Origin: Aphidius gifuensis
Taxonomy: Eukaryota > Arthropoda > Insecta > Hymenoptera > Braconidae
Assembly: GCF_014905175.1 (NCBI RefSeq)
Contig: NW_025220584.1
Coordinates: 1 to 64,000, forward strand
Reading direction: 5' to 3'
DNA length: 64,000 bases
Below are positions 47,354 to 59,474 of the stretch, piece by piece. Position 1 is the first letter of the stretch. The number at the start of each line of letters is the position of its first letter. A program made the translations under genes and the position numbers. The notes under the pieces are model-generated. The model searched no databases, had not been told where the DNA came from, and was given only the letters and a program-made list of their open reading frames with translations.

Positions 47354-48418
47354 ATGAAGACGTTACAATTTTTTGTAAATTTGATAATTATTTTATCAAC
47401 TATTAGCTCAATTAAATGTAAAGCTAAAAATTTACGGTATGTCGTAAACAATATGAAAATATAATTTGTTGATTAATTTAATGTATATAATTAAAGGTCA
47501 GAAAATCATTATGAATTGATGGAAAAATCAGAAAGAAAACCAGGTGAACCATTGATACTGAGACAAAAAAGAGTTATTAAATTTGAGGATCTTTTATTGA
47601 ATGTTAAAAAAAGACTAGTTGAAAATTTAAATTCAATAAAAGATTATGAAGATATTGATGCTGATGATAGTGATACGGATAATGATGTTGAAGAGGAAAC
47701 AATATTAAAAAGAGAAATTGATATTGATCAAAATGAAGAAAGAGAAAAACGTGATGAAAAAAAAATGAAAAATCTTGAAATAGCTAAATCAGAGCTTGAA
47801 AAAATTGAAAAAAATGTTGAAAATGAAATATTAAATCTTGTAAAACGTTCAAAAAAAACCTAAAGATAATTCTATTTTATTAAATAATAATTCAAAGCGT
47901 CAAGTTGAAAATTCAATTGGTATTACATCTGAATCACAACCAAGACTATTAAAAATTAAAGTTGAAACAGTTGAATTTGATCAAAATACAAATGATGATA
48001 ATAGCCAAAATAATGACAGTGATAAATTGAAAAAAAATACGTTAAAAAAATATGATAATGCTGGAAGAAGACAAACATATGACATGAAAAATACCAATCA
48101 AAATGACAAAGATATTGAGAATAAAATTAAAAAAAGAATTGAAATGATTAGAGATTTAGTAAAACGTCAACTTGAAATAAATAATGCAAAATTTGATGAA
48201 CTACAAAAATCAATTGGTAATAATAATGCTGATTATTTTGATGATAAAATGATTGAAATATACAAATTGAAGAAAATAATACACGAAATAAACGTAAAAT
48301 TAAAAATAAAAAAATTATTAAAAAATCAATTTCAATACCTGAAAGAGCACAAGCTAAAATTGAAGATAAATTATAATTATAATTATTTAGAGATTTAGAA
48401 GTTGATCCAAGGCTGAGT
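47354..48418 (+). CDS. Lys/Glu-rich secreted protein (frameshifted at A-homopolymers)
   Basis: Exon 1 47354-47436 encodes a clear signal peptide (MKTLQFFVNLIIILSTISS, then IKC). Exon 2 from 47497 continues KPGEPLILRQKRVIKFEDLL, an acidic run (DADDSDTDNDVEEE), coiled Lys/Glu helix and KRSKK, where the frame ends at 47862. One base off, it goes on PKDNSILLNNNSKRQVEN to about 48270, and shifts again within AAATTAAAAATAAAAAAATT. A donor lies after GTTTTAGTGAG (48427) and a further exon may start at 48525. Dibasic sites (QKR, SKR, VKR) are frequent. No family recognised. Shifts fall in A-runs, so sequencing error is plausible. Confidence 0.5.
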
Positions 48419-48691
48419 TTTAGTGAGGTAATTTATGTTTAAATAATTCTAAAATAAATAAAGATATTATTTTAATAAATAAATAATTAAAAATTGATTA
48501 AAAAAAAAAAAAACATTTTAAACAGGCAAAAAAATATTATCGTAGTTCCAGAGATGTTGGTGATAATCATACCTCTATAAAGCTAGCTCACCAACATGGG
48601 CACAAATAAAAAAGGCTATAATGGGAATTTTGGGCTTTTTTTGGGTGGTAATATCGATTTTTGGGCTTTTGTAGATTTTTTTATATGCAGT

Positions 48692-48960
48692 GTTGTGCTA
48701 GCTTAAACTTAAGCTAGCACAACTTTGCCAATAATTGTTTAAATTAAAAAAAGGTGAGCTCATTTTTATGGGCTTTTTTTGGGTTTTCATTCTATCATAG
48801 TGAAATTTTTTTTTTTTAATTATTTTTTTTTTTAAGTATATTGTTGTGCTACCTTAAGCCTAAGCTAGCACAACTTTGTCAATAATTGTTTGAATTAAAA
48901 AAAGGTGGGCTCATTTTTATGGGCTTTTTTTGGGTTTTCATTCTGTCATAGTGAAATTTT
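48692..48960. repeat. Tandem ~155-bp repeat, each with a palindrome
   Basis: Two copies, 48692-48815 and 48844-48958, share GCTAGCACAACTTTG, CAATAATTGTTT, AATTAAAAAAAGGTG, GGCTTTTTTTGGGTTTTCAT and CATAGTGAAATTTTTT. The first copy opens with a perfect stem, GTTGTGCTAGCTTAA and its inverse, around a 2-base loop (48692-48723); in the second the left arm has changed (GTTGTGCTACCTTAAGCC). It lies just after the damaged secreted-protein gene. Confidence 0.8.
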
Positions 48961-51900
48961 TTTTTTTAATATTATATTATTTTCCCCTATATTTACAAAA
49001 TTTTCTAAAAAACATTGGATTTTATTTTTAAACTCTTATTAATACTAAAAATTTATTAAATCACCAATTATTTCTCATCTTGAAGTATTTATTTAAAAAA
49101 AAAAAAAAAAAATGAAGCAAACAAGGAGAGATTTTAATCTGGCGTGTTTTTTCGTGTGCTATTTTTAGTATTCAGTTACAATCTATTTTACTCCTTTATT
49201 ATTTTGACCTCTTTTTTTAAAAAAAGTTTTACTCAGTCAAATTACATAATTGTACTTTTTGATAATTTTTTTTTTTCTTAGTTTTTCTTAGTCTTTATTT
49301 AATTTTTAAAGTTACATCTTGTTTTGATGATTATTTTTTTTTTTTAAACATTTATTTTCCTTTCATTTTATGATTTTTATTTTGTGCGCGTTTAAAATTA
49401 TCGTATGGTTTTAATTTTATTTTTCATATTTTTATCTTCATTTAACTTCCATTCGAGCATTAATTTAATAAATGTATAAACTATTATGACATATTATTTA
49501 CAACTTTTGATCTGAAAAGAATAAGGGATTTTTATTTTTATTTTTCCATTTAAAAAGAGGACAGATAATAATTATTTTAGAGAGCTATAAATGGTACAAC
49601 AGATATACATCTTTAGTGTATATTTAATTATTAAAAAGTATTGTTTTATTGACGCAATAAATTTATTATTATTATTTTATTTTTTTTTCCATCCATAAAG
49701 ATATCTTTGAAAAATTTATTTTATGCTTTGTTACTGATGTCAACATCAAATATTAAAATGCAAGAAAATCTTGAAAAAAAATTATTTATATTGTTTTTTT
49801 TTTTTTCGTCTAGTTTAATTGGCTCTGAAGAGAAAAATATTGGAGGTATTTGGAGGTGTCATTTAGATAATTCTTCCAATAATTGAAAGCCAAAAAAAAT
49901 AATGTCATGTACTAGTACTGCCACGACAAGAAATAGCATTTTCCTATATTCCTACATTTTTTTAATTTAAATTTTATTATGTATATTGATATTATTTTCT
50001 CGTTAATGTTTATTGTTAATTTATTTATTTTTTTCCTTGAAGTTGATATTGTATAAATAAATAATAATATTGCTTTTGAATTTGATAACAGAATCGCAAT
50101 AATGTAGTGTTTAATTTTCAAGAGAAAAATCAATAGTTAACTATCTGACATGAGTAGAGATTGACGTTACATGGGAATATTAAATAAACATTGATATTTT
50201 TTAATTGAATTTTTTTTTTATTTTAACATTAGTTTTAGAATATTGTAAATATACATTCAACACGTCATCAACATATCATATCAAATATAAAACTCTCTGT
50301 ATATTTAAAAATCAATTCAAATATTATGATAAATAAATATTTCATTGATAAAAATATATAATTATAAATATATTTCCTGTTGATTAATTAACTTTTTTTT
50401 CTTTAAATATTTACCTTAAATTAGTTGATAAATAAAAAATATTATTGCTAGACTTGAACATATGGTAAAAAAAAAAATATGTTAATATTGTAAAATCATT
50501 AAAATTGTTTGATGACAAAACTCAATGAGTCCTTGAAACACAATCGCTTACGGTGTCTTATATAGCTTTATATTTTATTATTATAATTTTATATTTATAT
50601 ATCGTATATCTGCACATCGTAACTAATCAAAGACCCGCACAATTTCTCACACTCGATCGTCTCAAGTCCCTGTTTGTTGTTGTTGCAACCAGTCTCAACG
50701 AATTACATTTTAAAAAGTAATAAAAAAAAATAAATTATTATGTAACCCTACAGCACAATTTTAATCAGACAAGATACCAGATTGTCGTTAACAATAAAAA
50801 AAAAAATGAATAATAAATAATAATAAATATATAAAACAACGTATTCTCCGGATGTCAATTCATCTAATGACACAATCACAATTCACAATGCGGAAGTTTA
50901 TGAAAAAATTTTCTCCATCTGAAATTTGCTTGTATAGAAAATTAAATAGATTTTTTTTTATACAACTTTTCTCACAAGAAATACAATTTAATGAAAAATA
51001 TATTTATGAATTTTTTATTATTATATTTGTACATGTAATTTTTTTTTTAAATATTCATAATGTTATAATTAATTTAAATATATTATTTCGATATACATTG
51101 CTAGCGTTGAATATTTAATTAAATAATTTTTATCAAGAAATTAAATTATATATTTCAATGCTATGTGAAGTATTTATTTATTCAAAAGTTTATCCAAATG
51201 AATAAGATTGAAGAAAAAATATATATTCTTATAGAAATATCATAATGACAAATTTAAACTTGGATATAGTTTATTGAATTGAAAGTCATTATTACCGCAT
51301 GAATAGTTTTAAGAATTTTATATGAAACCAACAATTTTTGATTAACAGTAGTTGATTGAAAAAACGTGCACAGTAAAATTAAATCGTTTGTCCCTGACAA
51401 AAGTTAAAAAACAAATTTAAAAAAAAAAAAAAAAAAAATTAAACAAAACAAAATCAAGTACATTTACAATGAATTGTTAAGGTCTCGGTCTTGGTCTTGG
51501 AATAGTCATATAGTCGATCAATGGCGCGTAACTTGACTTTATTGATGATGATAGAAGAAGGGAGAATTTTAAAATAAAAAAATATGTTATGCCTTCTGTG
51601 AGTATATAGACTTACATTGCAATTTAATTCAGCAAAAAAAAAAAAAAAGAAAAATATTATGTACGACAGTTTATACTCACGGACCGGTTCAGGGACGCTT
51701 CTTCGAGGCTTCTAAGACACACTAAGTTTAAATGGACAAAACCAAATATTAAAAAACAGCAACTATTAACAACAATAAATCAAAAATAATTAATAAACAA
51801 ATTTAAACAAAGAAAAATGAGTGAATAAATTTATCCCAACTTATAATCATTATTTCATTTTGATTTTAGAAAAATAAATAAAAAAAATAGACAAACAATA

Positions 51901-52523
51901 ATTATAATAATAGATTCATTAGATGAGGCTGGTTAATTTTTTTCTGGTTATCATTTGGCTTCGTTTAATAATGATGATAATAATAACAATAATAATTTAA
52001 ATCCCTAATGAAGTTCTGGTAATAATAAAACACGTGACAAGTGTTTTTTTTTTTTTTGTCGAAATAAATATATAAAATAATGAATTTTAATGTTAAATAT
52101 AATGTAACAATATTATATTTAATTTGAATTAAATTGTGTATGGTTTGTTGAAGATACTAAGCATGTAAAAAATAATAAAAAGTTTAATAGAATAAAATGC
52201 GGTCAATTGATTCGATCGTGGCACCACAATGCTAGTTGTATTCTTGGCATAACACACACTCAAGATGTTATATACTCGATAGTTTCTATATGCTTTTTTT
52301 TTATTTAACGAGAGGTAGACAGATAGATAAAGAAAGAAAAAAAAAAAATTCACGTGTTTGACTTGAATTGTTTGAGTTACAGTGGGAAAAACTTGAAATA
52401 TTCTTTTTATCATTTCATCATCATGATTTTCAATGAATTATTTTATACAAAAATATAATAAATAAATGATTTTTATTTATTGATTTATTGATTTATATAT
52501 TTCGTTTCGTTCTTTTTTTTCAG
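48961..52523. other. Long AT-rich spacer
   Basis: About 3.5 kb without a supported exon. GC-richer patches at 50615-50705 and 51660-51725 might be promoter or UTR. Upstream flippase exons were looked for on the plus strand and not found. Short open frames here have no protein-like composition. Confidence 0.4.
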
Positions 52524-53688
52524 TGATGTTAATCGATATGCAAAAATTCCTTGGAAAGACGTCAAGGTTGGTGACCTTATACATTTATCAAACAATGAAA
52601 TTGTACCAGCTGATTTATTGTTATTACGAAGCAGTGATCCTCAGGGTTTTGCACTTTTGGATAATTGTAATTTAGACGGTAAAACAAATCTTAAACAACG
52701 ACAAGTTGTTAAAGGATTTTTAGATATTCAAGATACATTTCAACCATCAAAATTTCGCTCAGTTGTTGAAGTTGATCAATCAAGCACAAAAATTTACAGG
52801 TAATAATATCAATAAATATTTTTTATAAATTAAATATTATTGAAATTTTAAATTATTTATCAAAAGGTTTTATGGAGCTGTTGTACATCCAAATGGTACC
52901 AGAGTACCAGTGACAACTGAAAATATTTTATTACGTGAATGTTTATTAAAAAATACGGATTTCATCGAGGGAATTGTTGTTTATGCTGGTCACGAAACAA
53001 AAGCTATGCTAAACAATGGTGGTCCACGTTATAAAGTAAGTTATTATTGTTAGTTATTTTTTGTTGGCTTGGAAAAAAAATAAAACTAATGATATTTTGA
53101 TAATTTATTTTACAGCGTTCAAGATTAGAACGACAAATGAATCTTGATATAATATGGTGTGTTTTGATACTAATTGTATTGTGTATTGTTGGAGCTGTTG
53201 GTTGTAAATTATGGCTATCAACATTTAAAACAACTACCTCTGAGCCTTTTTCGTCAGATTTTAGTAATTCAAATTACGAGGGTATATTAACATTTTTAAC
53301 ATTTGTTATAATACTTCAAGTTATGATACCACTTAGTTTATATGTTACAATGGAAATGGCTAAAGTTGGACAAGTTTATCATATTGGTCATGATACTGAA
53401 CTTCATGATCCTGAAACTGGACGTAAAGCTGAATGTCGAGCTTTAAATATCACTGAAGAATTGGGTCAGGTAAATTGATATATAAATATAAACTTTAAAT
53501 GGTAATGTTAATTTATTAATAAAGGACAATTTATTTCATTATATAAAAAAATAATTGTATTTTTATTATTCTGTTGAATTATCTAGATACAATATGTATT
53601 CTCAGACAAAACTGGAACATTGACAGAAAATAAAATGATATTTCGAAGGTGTATTGTTGGTGGTCAAGATTACACAGCCACATCGTGA
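52524..53688 (+). pseudogene. ATP10-type P4-ATPase fragment (actuator domain to phosphorylation site)
   Basis: Four exons, 52524-52799, 52867-53035, 53116-53469 and 53587-53688, all GT-AG and in frame. They read the middle of a class-5 flippase: KVGDLIHLSNNEIVPADLLL, CNLDGKTNLKQR (actuator-domain DGET-like loop, DGKT here), a membrane pair (IIWCVLILIVLCIVGAVGC and TFVIILQVMIPLSLYVTMEM), then the catalytic DKTGTLTENKM and FRRCIVGGQDYT. It stops at 53686-53688 where the dispersed tail repeat begins. The N-terminal membrane helices and all of the ATP-binding and C-terminal half are missing. P4-ATPases move phospholipids to the cytosolic leaflet; this piece cannot. The exons themselves are clean, so the break is recent. 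Confidence 0.8.
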
Positions 53689-53807
53689 CATCATGAATTC
53701 AAGCGGGAAAAATCGACACTGTTGTGCCACAATATGCACGCAAAGAGAAGGAGAAGGAGAACGATTATGGCTGAAAAATAGTTATAGTTGAATAAGTATA
53801 TAAAAAA
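53671..53807 (+). repeat. Dispersed repeat, copy 2 of the flippase-derived tail
   Basis: Nearly identical to 18937-19073 (see there). It supplies the stop that ends the flippase frame here. Sequence after it is different from that after copy 1 and soon enters another duplicated block (from about 53910). Confidence 0.8.
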
Positions 53808-53909
53808 TTTTATTTAATTTTTTTTTTTTTTTTTTATTCTTCTGAGGGGAGAGGGACTTTGAGAATTGTGCAACGTGATATGTTATATCAGTTGTCATCA
53901 ACAAATTGA

Positions 53910-54530
53910 TAAAGAATTTCTTCAATAAAATGTTCGTAAAAAATATACATCATTAATAATATTATTTTTTATTTTACAGTTTCAAGACCAAGTACCAAGT
54001 CAGGACTATAGTTGGCTTTGATGGTCCAGCAACGAAAATTCGTATTTACTTTTCTTTAATGTCATCGAGTGCTGATGATTAAGTAAATTATTATTTTTGT
54101 TTCTTTGAATATTTAAATAATATAAGTACCTATATGTTTTTTCTTTTTGGATAATTTATTATAATAAAACGATTTTCATATTATTTTATTGGTTTTATTA
54201 CTGATTTATAATTATAGTATTAAATATTATTCGATTAATGATCATTTCTACCGATAATATAAATAACTTGAAATGTTAATAGGTAAATCAAAATTTATAT
54301 TACCATGATTGGAGATTGAAATTAAAACATATAAATATACAACCGTTTATTGTGATCTAAAATTAATGACAAATAATCCTAGATTGTGTTGGGACCAAGT
54401 AGAACTGTTGAATCTTACACAACGAAAAGCAACTTACAATTTCCAACATAAATTCTCAATACATTCAATTATAAGCTGCTTTTTCAAGTATTGGTCCAAT
54501 TTCGATTGAACACACTTATGCTACAGAATG
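53910..54530 (+). repeat. Duplicated unit, partial copy D (matches 21940-22640)
   Basis: Shares ATACATCATTAATAATATTA, the GGTCCAGCA exon, ATAATATAAGTACCTAT, GTGTTGGGACCAAG and GAACACACTTATGCT with 21940-22640, but lacks the short-protein gene and the receptor tail. It contains the best copy of the second small exon (53990-54082; acceptor ATTTTACAG, reading TFKTKYQV ... GFDGPATKIRIYF ... stop). Confidence 0.75.
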
Positions 54531-55062
54531 TAAAAAAAAATTATTTAATTTTCAATTTAGAAAAATTTCGTATTATTAAAACGACAAGCCCAAGATCTAA
54601 ATCGAGAAAATTTATAATAATAATAAAATTTTAATAAATAAATTATATACTAATGTTAAACTTTAACAAAATAAAAACTATTTTTATGAAAATGGATCAT
54701 AAAAATGGATTAAAATAATGCAAAAAAAATTACATTTTTCATTCAACACAATGATGACAATGATAATAAAAAGTGAAAAACGAACAACTTGAGTTAAATA
54801 AAATTCTATAAAAATATAATCTTAAAAAACAAACAATTTTTTCAAATTATTTTTGTATTTTTCCATAATTTTTATTATTATTTTGTCAATCGATTGAGTA
54901 TAGATGTCTTGGGATGCTAGAATGCCTAGACCAAGTGAGTGGATCATTAAAAATAATAAAAATAAATGTGTCAATTGAAAGGACACTTGTGATGACAATG
55001 AAAAAAATATTGCAGGATTCTCAGTCAGTGGAAAAAATCGTGGCAATAAGACACAAGTAACC

Positions 55063-56399
55063 ATGACGAAGCCAATAACATCAGATATTTATCAAGGATT
55101 ATTTCCAATTTATCATTTGAGCAAAGGTCTAGGACTTTTACCAGTCAGATTTTTATCACAAGCATTTGGAAAATACATTGGTCGTATTTATACAATTGAC
55201 ATTATTTACGGGTAAGAATAAAAATTAATTTAACTAAAAAAAATAATAATTAATTATTTTGTTTTGTCTTTTTTTAATATAGTGTTTGTCTGCTATTATT
55301 ATTTATTGGAGCTGAGATATATGGTCTTCACAGAGACCTGAGAGATGGTTGGGTCAACAGTACAAGATTAAAACATCAAACTGCATTAAATGTTACAATT
55401 GGTGATGTTTTTGCTGTTGCATTATTGGCAGCTGTTGGTGTACTTGGTGCACCATTTAGATGGAAATATATACAAGAAATTATGACACGTCTCAGTGAAG
55501 TAAGTATCATAATATTCTCTCTCTTTTTTTGATCAAATAATAAATTTAAAAATACAAAATTTTAGGCTGATGAAAAATTGAGTTATATAACACCAAGAAA
55601 AACAAAAAAATTTGCAATAATATTAACAGCTTGTGCTTTGTCGTATTTAATATTTATATCATGTCTTGATGTATATTCTTGGGATCGACAAACAAAATTA
55701 AAAAGAAAAATGCCTGATAAAGGACCAATTAATTATTCACCAATATATTTTTTATATATTCAAGCGATGATGATTGAAATACAATATACAGTTGCAACTT
55801 ATAATTTAAATGAACGTTTTTTAAGGCTTAATAAAAATTTAGAGAGTCTATTAAAATACAGTAAAAAAATGATGAAAACAAATTTTCATTTGATAAGAGA
55901 AACAAGAGAACAAAGTAAATTAGCTGGGTACTTGAGATCAGATAATGAAACAAGGAATGTTGGAAGAGCTATTAGAACAACAAAAATATCTGATTGGATA
56001 ACTAGTGATGGAGATGGTAATTATATTTTTTGAATTTTAATAATAAATTATTAATAAAAATAATAATATTTTTGTTTTGTATAAATAGAAACTCGTGATA
56101 TGGTTGAATCAATATCACAATTAATAACAGTTCATTCATCATTGTGTGACACGAATATATTGATAAACAAAGCATTTGGTTTACCAATTCTTCAAGTGTA
56201 CAATTACTTTGGTGTGCTCTTCATGTATTTAGAATGTTAATGGTTGTTCAACCATGCTATGCAACAACAACAAATTCAAAAAAAAACAGCAATTCTTGTT
56301 AGTCAATTATTAAGTACAACATGGGATTCAGAAATTTGTAAACAACTTGAATATTTTTCACTTCAATTAATACACAGACCATTTTATAATCTATATTAA
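55063..56399 (+). pseudogene. Gustatory receptor with an in-frame stop and missing last exon
   Basis: Exons 55063-55211, 55283-55499, 55566-56016 and 56089 onward, all GT-AG. Reads MTKPITSDIYQGLFPIYHLS, GLLPVRFLSQAFG, several membrane helices, KAFGLPILQVYNYFGVLFMY, then TAA at 56238-56240. The same frame stays open after it for 52 codons (QKKTAILVSQLL, KQLEYFSLQLIHRPF), which is standard receptor sequence, to a second stop at 56397. The conserved end (MxGAVTTYLxxLIQF) is not next to it, but a copy lies on the same strand at 58492. The N-terminal wording resembles Gr28/Gr43-type insect receptors. One nonsense codon plus loss of the seventh helix makes it inactive, unless the stop is an error. 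Confidence 0.75.
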
Positions 56400-57389
56400 T
56401 TCCACAACGATTTGGCAATATTTTCTATAATAAAATTGTGGTTTTAATGTTTTTTCCATACCCGATCATGTTGTAATAAGTTGATAATTTTTTTTATTAA
56501 TAAAATTATGATAATAAGGCTGAATTAGATCTTTAATAAATTTCAATCGTATAAATTTGTTAAGTTTTATATGTAGAAGAACAAATTAATATTATATGAA
56601 TTTTTTGGTTTATTTATAAATTAAAGTAATTTTTCAAGTTTAATATATCAGTCGAAAAAATATGGACTATATTTTTTTTCGTTTTTTTAAATTTTAGTAT
56701 TTTAAATCTTCCATTTATGAAGTTGAAAAAAATTGTTTAAATATTAAATAGCCTAGTCATTTTGCTCACTTATCAGGCCAAATGATTTATAATGAATTTT
56801 GTAAATGTATATCTAAGAGAAAGATTAAACTAAATATATTGATTTGTAGTCTACATGAATTTCTTTACAATATTACCCATTTGTTAATAGTTTTTTAAAT
56901 TATTATGGGAATTAAATAAATTAGTAATTTTTATAAAAATCTCGAGAGCTGTATAATGTTTTATTTAGTGTTGAAAATAGCTAAGGAAAAGACGTAGCCA
57001 AGAAAAAATAAATAGTACTTTCCATTAATTTCTTTGCTTAATTTCTTCAAATTAATTATTAATTTTTATAAAAATCCTGAGAGCTGTATACTTAATGCTC
57101 TATTTAGCGTTTGTCAGAGTATGTTTGTATTGTGCGCATTGTAAAAAAAAAGCGATACAAGTCGCGCACGTTACCGTGGTACTACTAGCGCCCCTCAATT
57201 ATAAAACTCCATGCTTGTTACATATATAATATATTTCAGTGTACTACTATAGCTTGTATATACGTTGTCTGTACGAGATTTATTTATCTGTCGGGTGCTT
57301 ACGGGCTTCCGGTCTTATTATATTTTATTCTGCTGTCAATCTGTCATTTTTGGTCATTCTGATTGATAACTCTGACTAAAATAGTAAAA
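56400..57389. other. Spacer with promoter-like end
   Basis: AT-rich to 57120. Two related stretches (TTTTTATAAAAATCTCGAGA near 56929 and TTTTTATAAAAATCCTGAGA near 57063) suggest a ~130-bp tandem duplication. From 57125 to 57389 the composition is more balanced and the last 50 bp match the 5' flank of copy B, so the promoter of the following short gene probably lies here. Confidence 0.45.
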
Positions 57390-57734
57390 ATGGATTTTCG
57401 TCGTTTTCGTCTCCCAAATAATTTTGGTAGGACCTCGTTAATAATCGGTGGGATATGTGGGATGTACGCTCTAATAAGATGGGACGTGGATACCTACATG
57501 AAAAAGTAATTATTGATTTTTTTTTTATAATTAAAAAATGTGAAAAAAAAAAGAAATTGCGTATTAATTTTTTTTTTTTGTTTTGTCTGTTACAGGGTGG
57601 ACATCATAAGAAAAGAGTAATTATTAAATTTTTTTTAAAATAAAATGTAAAAAAAAAAAAAAAAATTATGCATTAATTTTTTGTTTTGTTTTGTCTGTTA
57701 CAGAACCGAAAAAACCTATGGGAAAAGCAAGTAA
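57390..57734 (+). CDS. Short one-helix membrane protein, copy C (three exons)
   Basis: Exons 57390-57505, 57596-57616 (21-nt microexon) and 57704-57734; 55 residues. Reads MDFRRFRLPNNFGRTSLIIG, helix end GICGMYALIRWD, then VDTYMKKVDIIRKETEKTYG. Basic N-end, one glycine-containing helix, charged tail. The two introns are alike (both begin GTAATTATT and end TTTTGTCTGTTACAG), so the microexon probably arose by an intron-containing tandem duplication. Related copies at 19515 and 21091. Function unknown; a small mitochondrial or ER membrane protein is a guess from size and charge. Confidence 0.6.
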
Positions 57735-58491
57735 TTATTGAAAAAAAAATAACATAATCATTAAAAAGTATGTAATTTAATTCAATAAAAATATAAAAAT
57801 GATTGATTGAATAAAAAAAAAAAAAATTTATTCATTGGTTTTACCTTTTTATTAATTTTATTTTATACACGCGGTCATGGTGAATTTTATTTTTTAAATT
57901 ATTATTATTTAGATTAATTTTCAACTTGAATATATTTTATTTAATGAAAAACTAATTGACCCAAGTTGGATTAATTTATTTAACACAAACTTGATTGTTT
58001 AATTAATTTTGCAAAGGAATCACAATGCACTTCTAGAAATGTCTCGAATTTAACGAACAAAAGATTGAGGTTAGGTTTATTAATTATTCAATTTTTTTTT
58101 TTTGTCACTTAATATACAAAGACGTATAAAATGTGCTTATCAACAATAACAGGCATTGATTATTATTTGTTGTACTTGTGTTCAATGAATTTCAGAATCA
58201 ATGACACTTGGTAAATTAACATTACAAGAACTAGATAGTTGTGAAACGTAAGTTGAATTTAGCAAAGCTACGTAAATCAGCTAGTTATTCATATCTCTAA
58301 TAAACTGCAGTTTATGACAAATATATATTATTATTTCCACCATAAATTTTCAGTACATTCAATTGTAAGTTGTCTCTCTTCTTCAGCAGCTTTAGTACAA
58401 CTTTCCTAAGCTGCTTTTTTAAGTATTGGTCCAATTTCGATTGAACACACTTATGCTTCAGAATTTAAAAAAAAAAAATAATATTTTTTAG

Positions 58492-58630
58492 ATGGCTGGT
58501 GCTGTTACGACGTATCTTATTATTTTAATCCAATTTCAAAAAGCTGATGATACCAAAGGCACAAGTAATATGCTAAAAAATGCAACTTTATTATTGAGAA
58601 ATGTCTCGTCACGTCTCAACTCAACTGCAC
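58492..58630 (+). pseudogene. Gustatory receptor C-terminal exon, copy C (cut by a transposon)
   Basis: After a TTTTTTAG acceptor: MAGAVTTYLIILIQFQKADD, then GTSNMLKNATLLLRNVSSRL and NSTAL, where a TTAA-flanked element begins. The first 16 residues are the seventh helix and end signature of insect gustatory receptors. With the element removed the frame would end a few codons later, as in copy B. It could once have been the last exon of the receptor at 55063, 2.1 kb upstream, but the duplicated unit now lies between them. Confidence 0.7.
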
Positions 58631-58634
58631 TTAA

Positions 58635-59474
58635 GGTACATTCTCAGCTACCTTCCGAATATAAGAATTTCTTGAAATTTATACAGTATGTAATTGAAAT
58701 ATTGATAAATCATTTCGTGAAATAATATATTATGTTACAGACTTATTTTTTTTATAATAATTAATTAAACTTGGCTACTTTTAGAGAGGTTAAACATGGG
58801 CTCTTATGGGAGGGGATGTTTGAAATTTTTTTGATCATAACTAAATTACATTTCTAAATATAAGATTTTATTGAAAAACTGATAGATAATAGTAAAAATA
58901 ATAAGGAATTTTTTAATACCTGGTTTATATGGGGTTAGAGAACTGATTTCGTTATTTTAATTAAAAATATGTGGTAAAAAGTTGTTTTTTACTGATTTTC
59001 TAATGAAGAGCCATAATATTGAAAAAGCAGGAAAATAATTAAACTTGCATAAAAGAAATTTGATTACAAAATAATGGAGCATCATAAATGCAAACATTAA
59101 TGAAAATATTATTAAAATGTTTTTATTAACCATATAAAATTGAGATTGATAATAAATATTAATTGGATATAAATAAAAAACTTCATACTGATACAAATCA
59201 GTGATGCATACTAACAAAAAAAAATTTTTGTGTGCAATATTGAAATGAATAAATATTATAGAATAATTGTTTTTATCAATATATAATTGGTTTTTATTGG
59301 AATATATTGCATAAGATTAATTAATAATGGAAAAAATAAATTGTTAACACAAAAAAAATGATCATGAAAATTTCAAACTTTTGGTTTTTTGGGGTTGGTA
59401 GGACAAAATCTCCAATGTAAAAAGCATAGGATTTTATTTAGGACACGCCCACAAAATCTAGCTGAAAATGTACC
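58635..59474. mobile_element. 840-bp piggyBac-like non-autonomous element (TTAA target)
   Basis: Ends are inverted repeats: GGTACATTCTCAGCTA at the left and TAGCTGAAAATGTACC at the right (one mismatch in 16). The direct TTAA duplications are 58631-58634 and 59475-59478, the hallmark of piggyBac. No transposase frame inside. The related unit at 22790 shows the unoccupied site (GCACTTGAAAGTTTTTAA), so insertion is directly demonstrated by comparison. Confidence 0.88.

Noticed and set aside
50852..51118. 88-codon frame in the long spacer
   Set aside because: Phe/Ile/Asn-rich composition typical of random AT-rich DNA; no family features.
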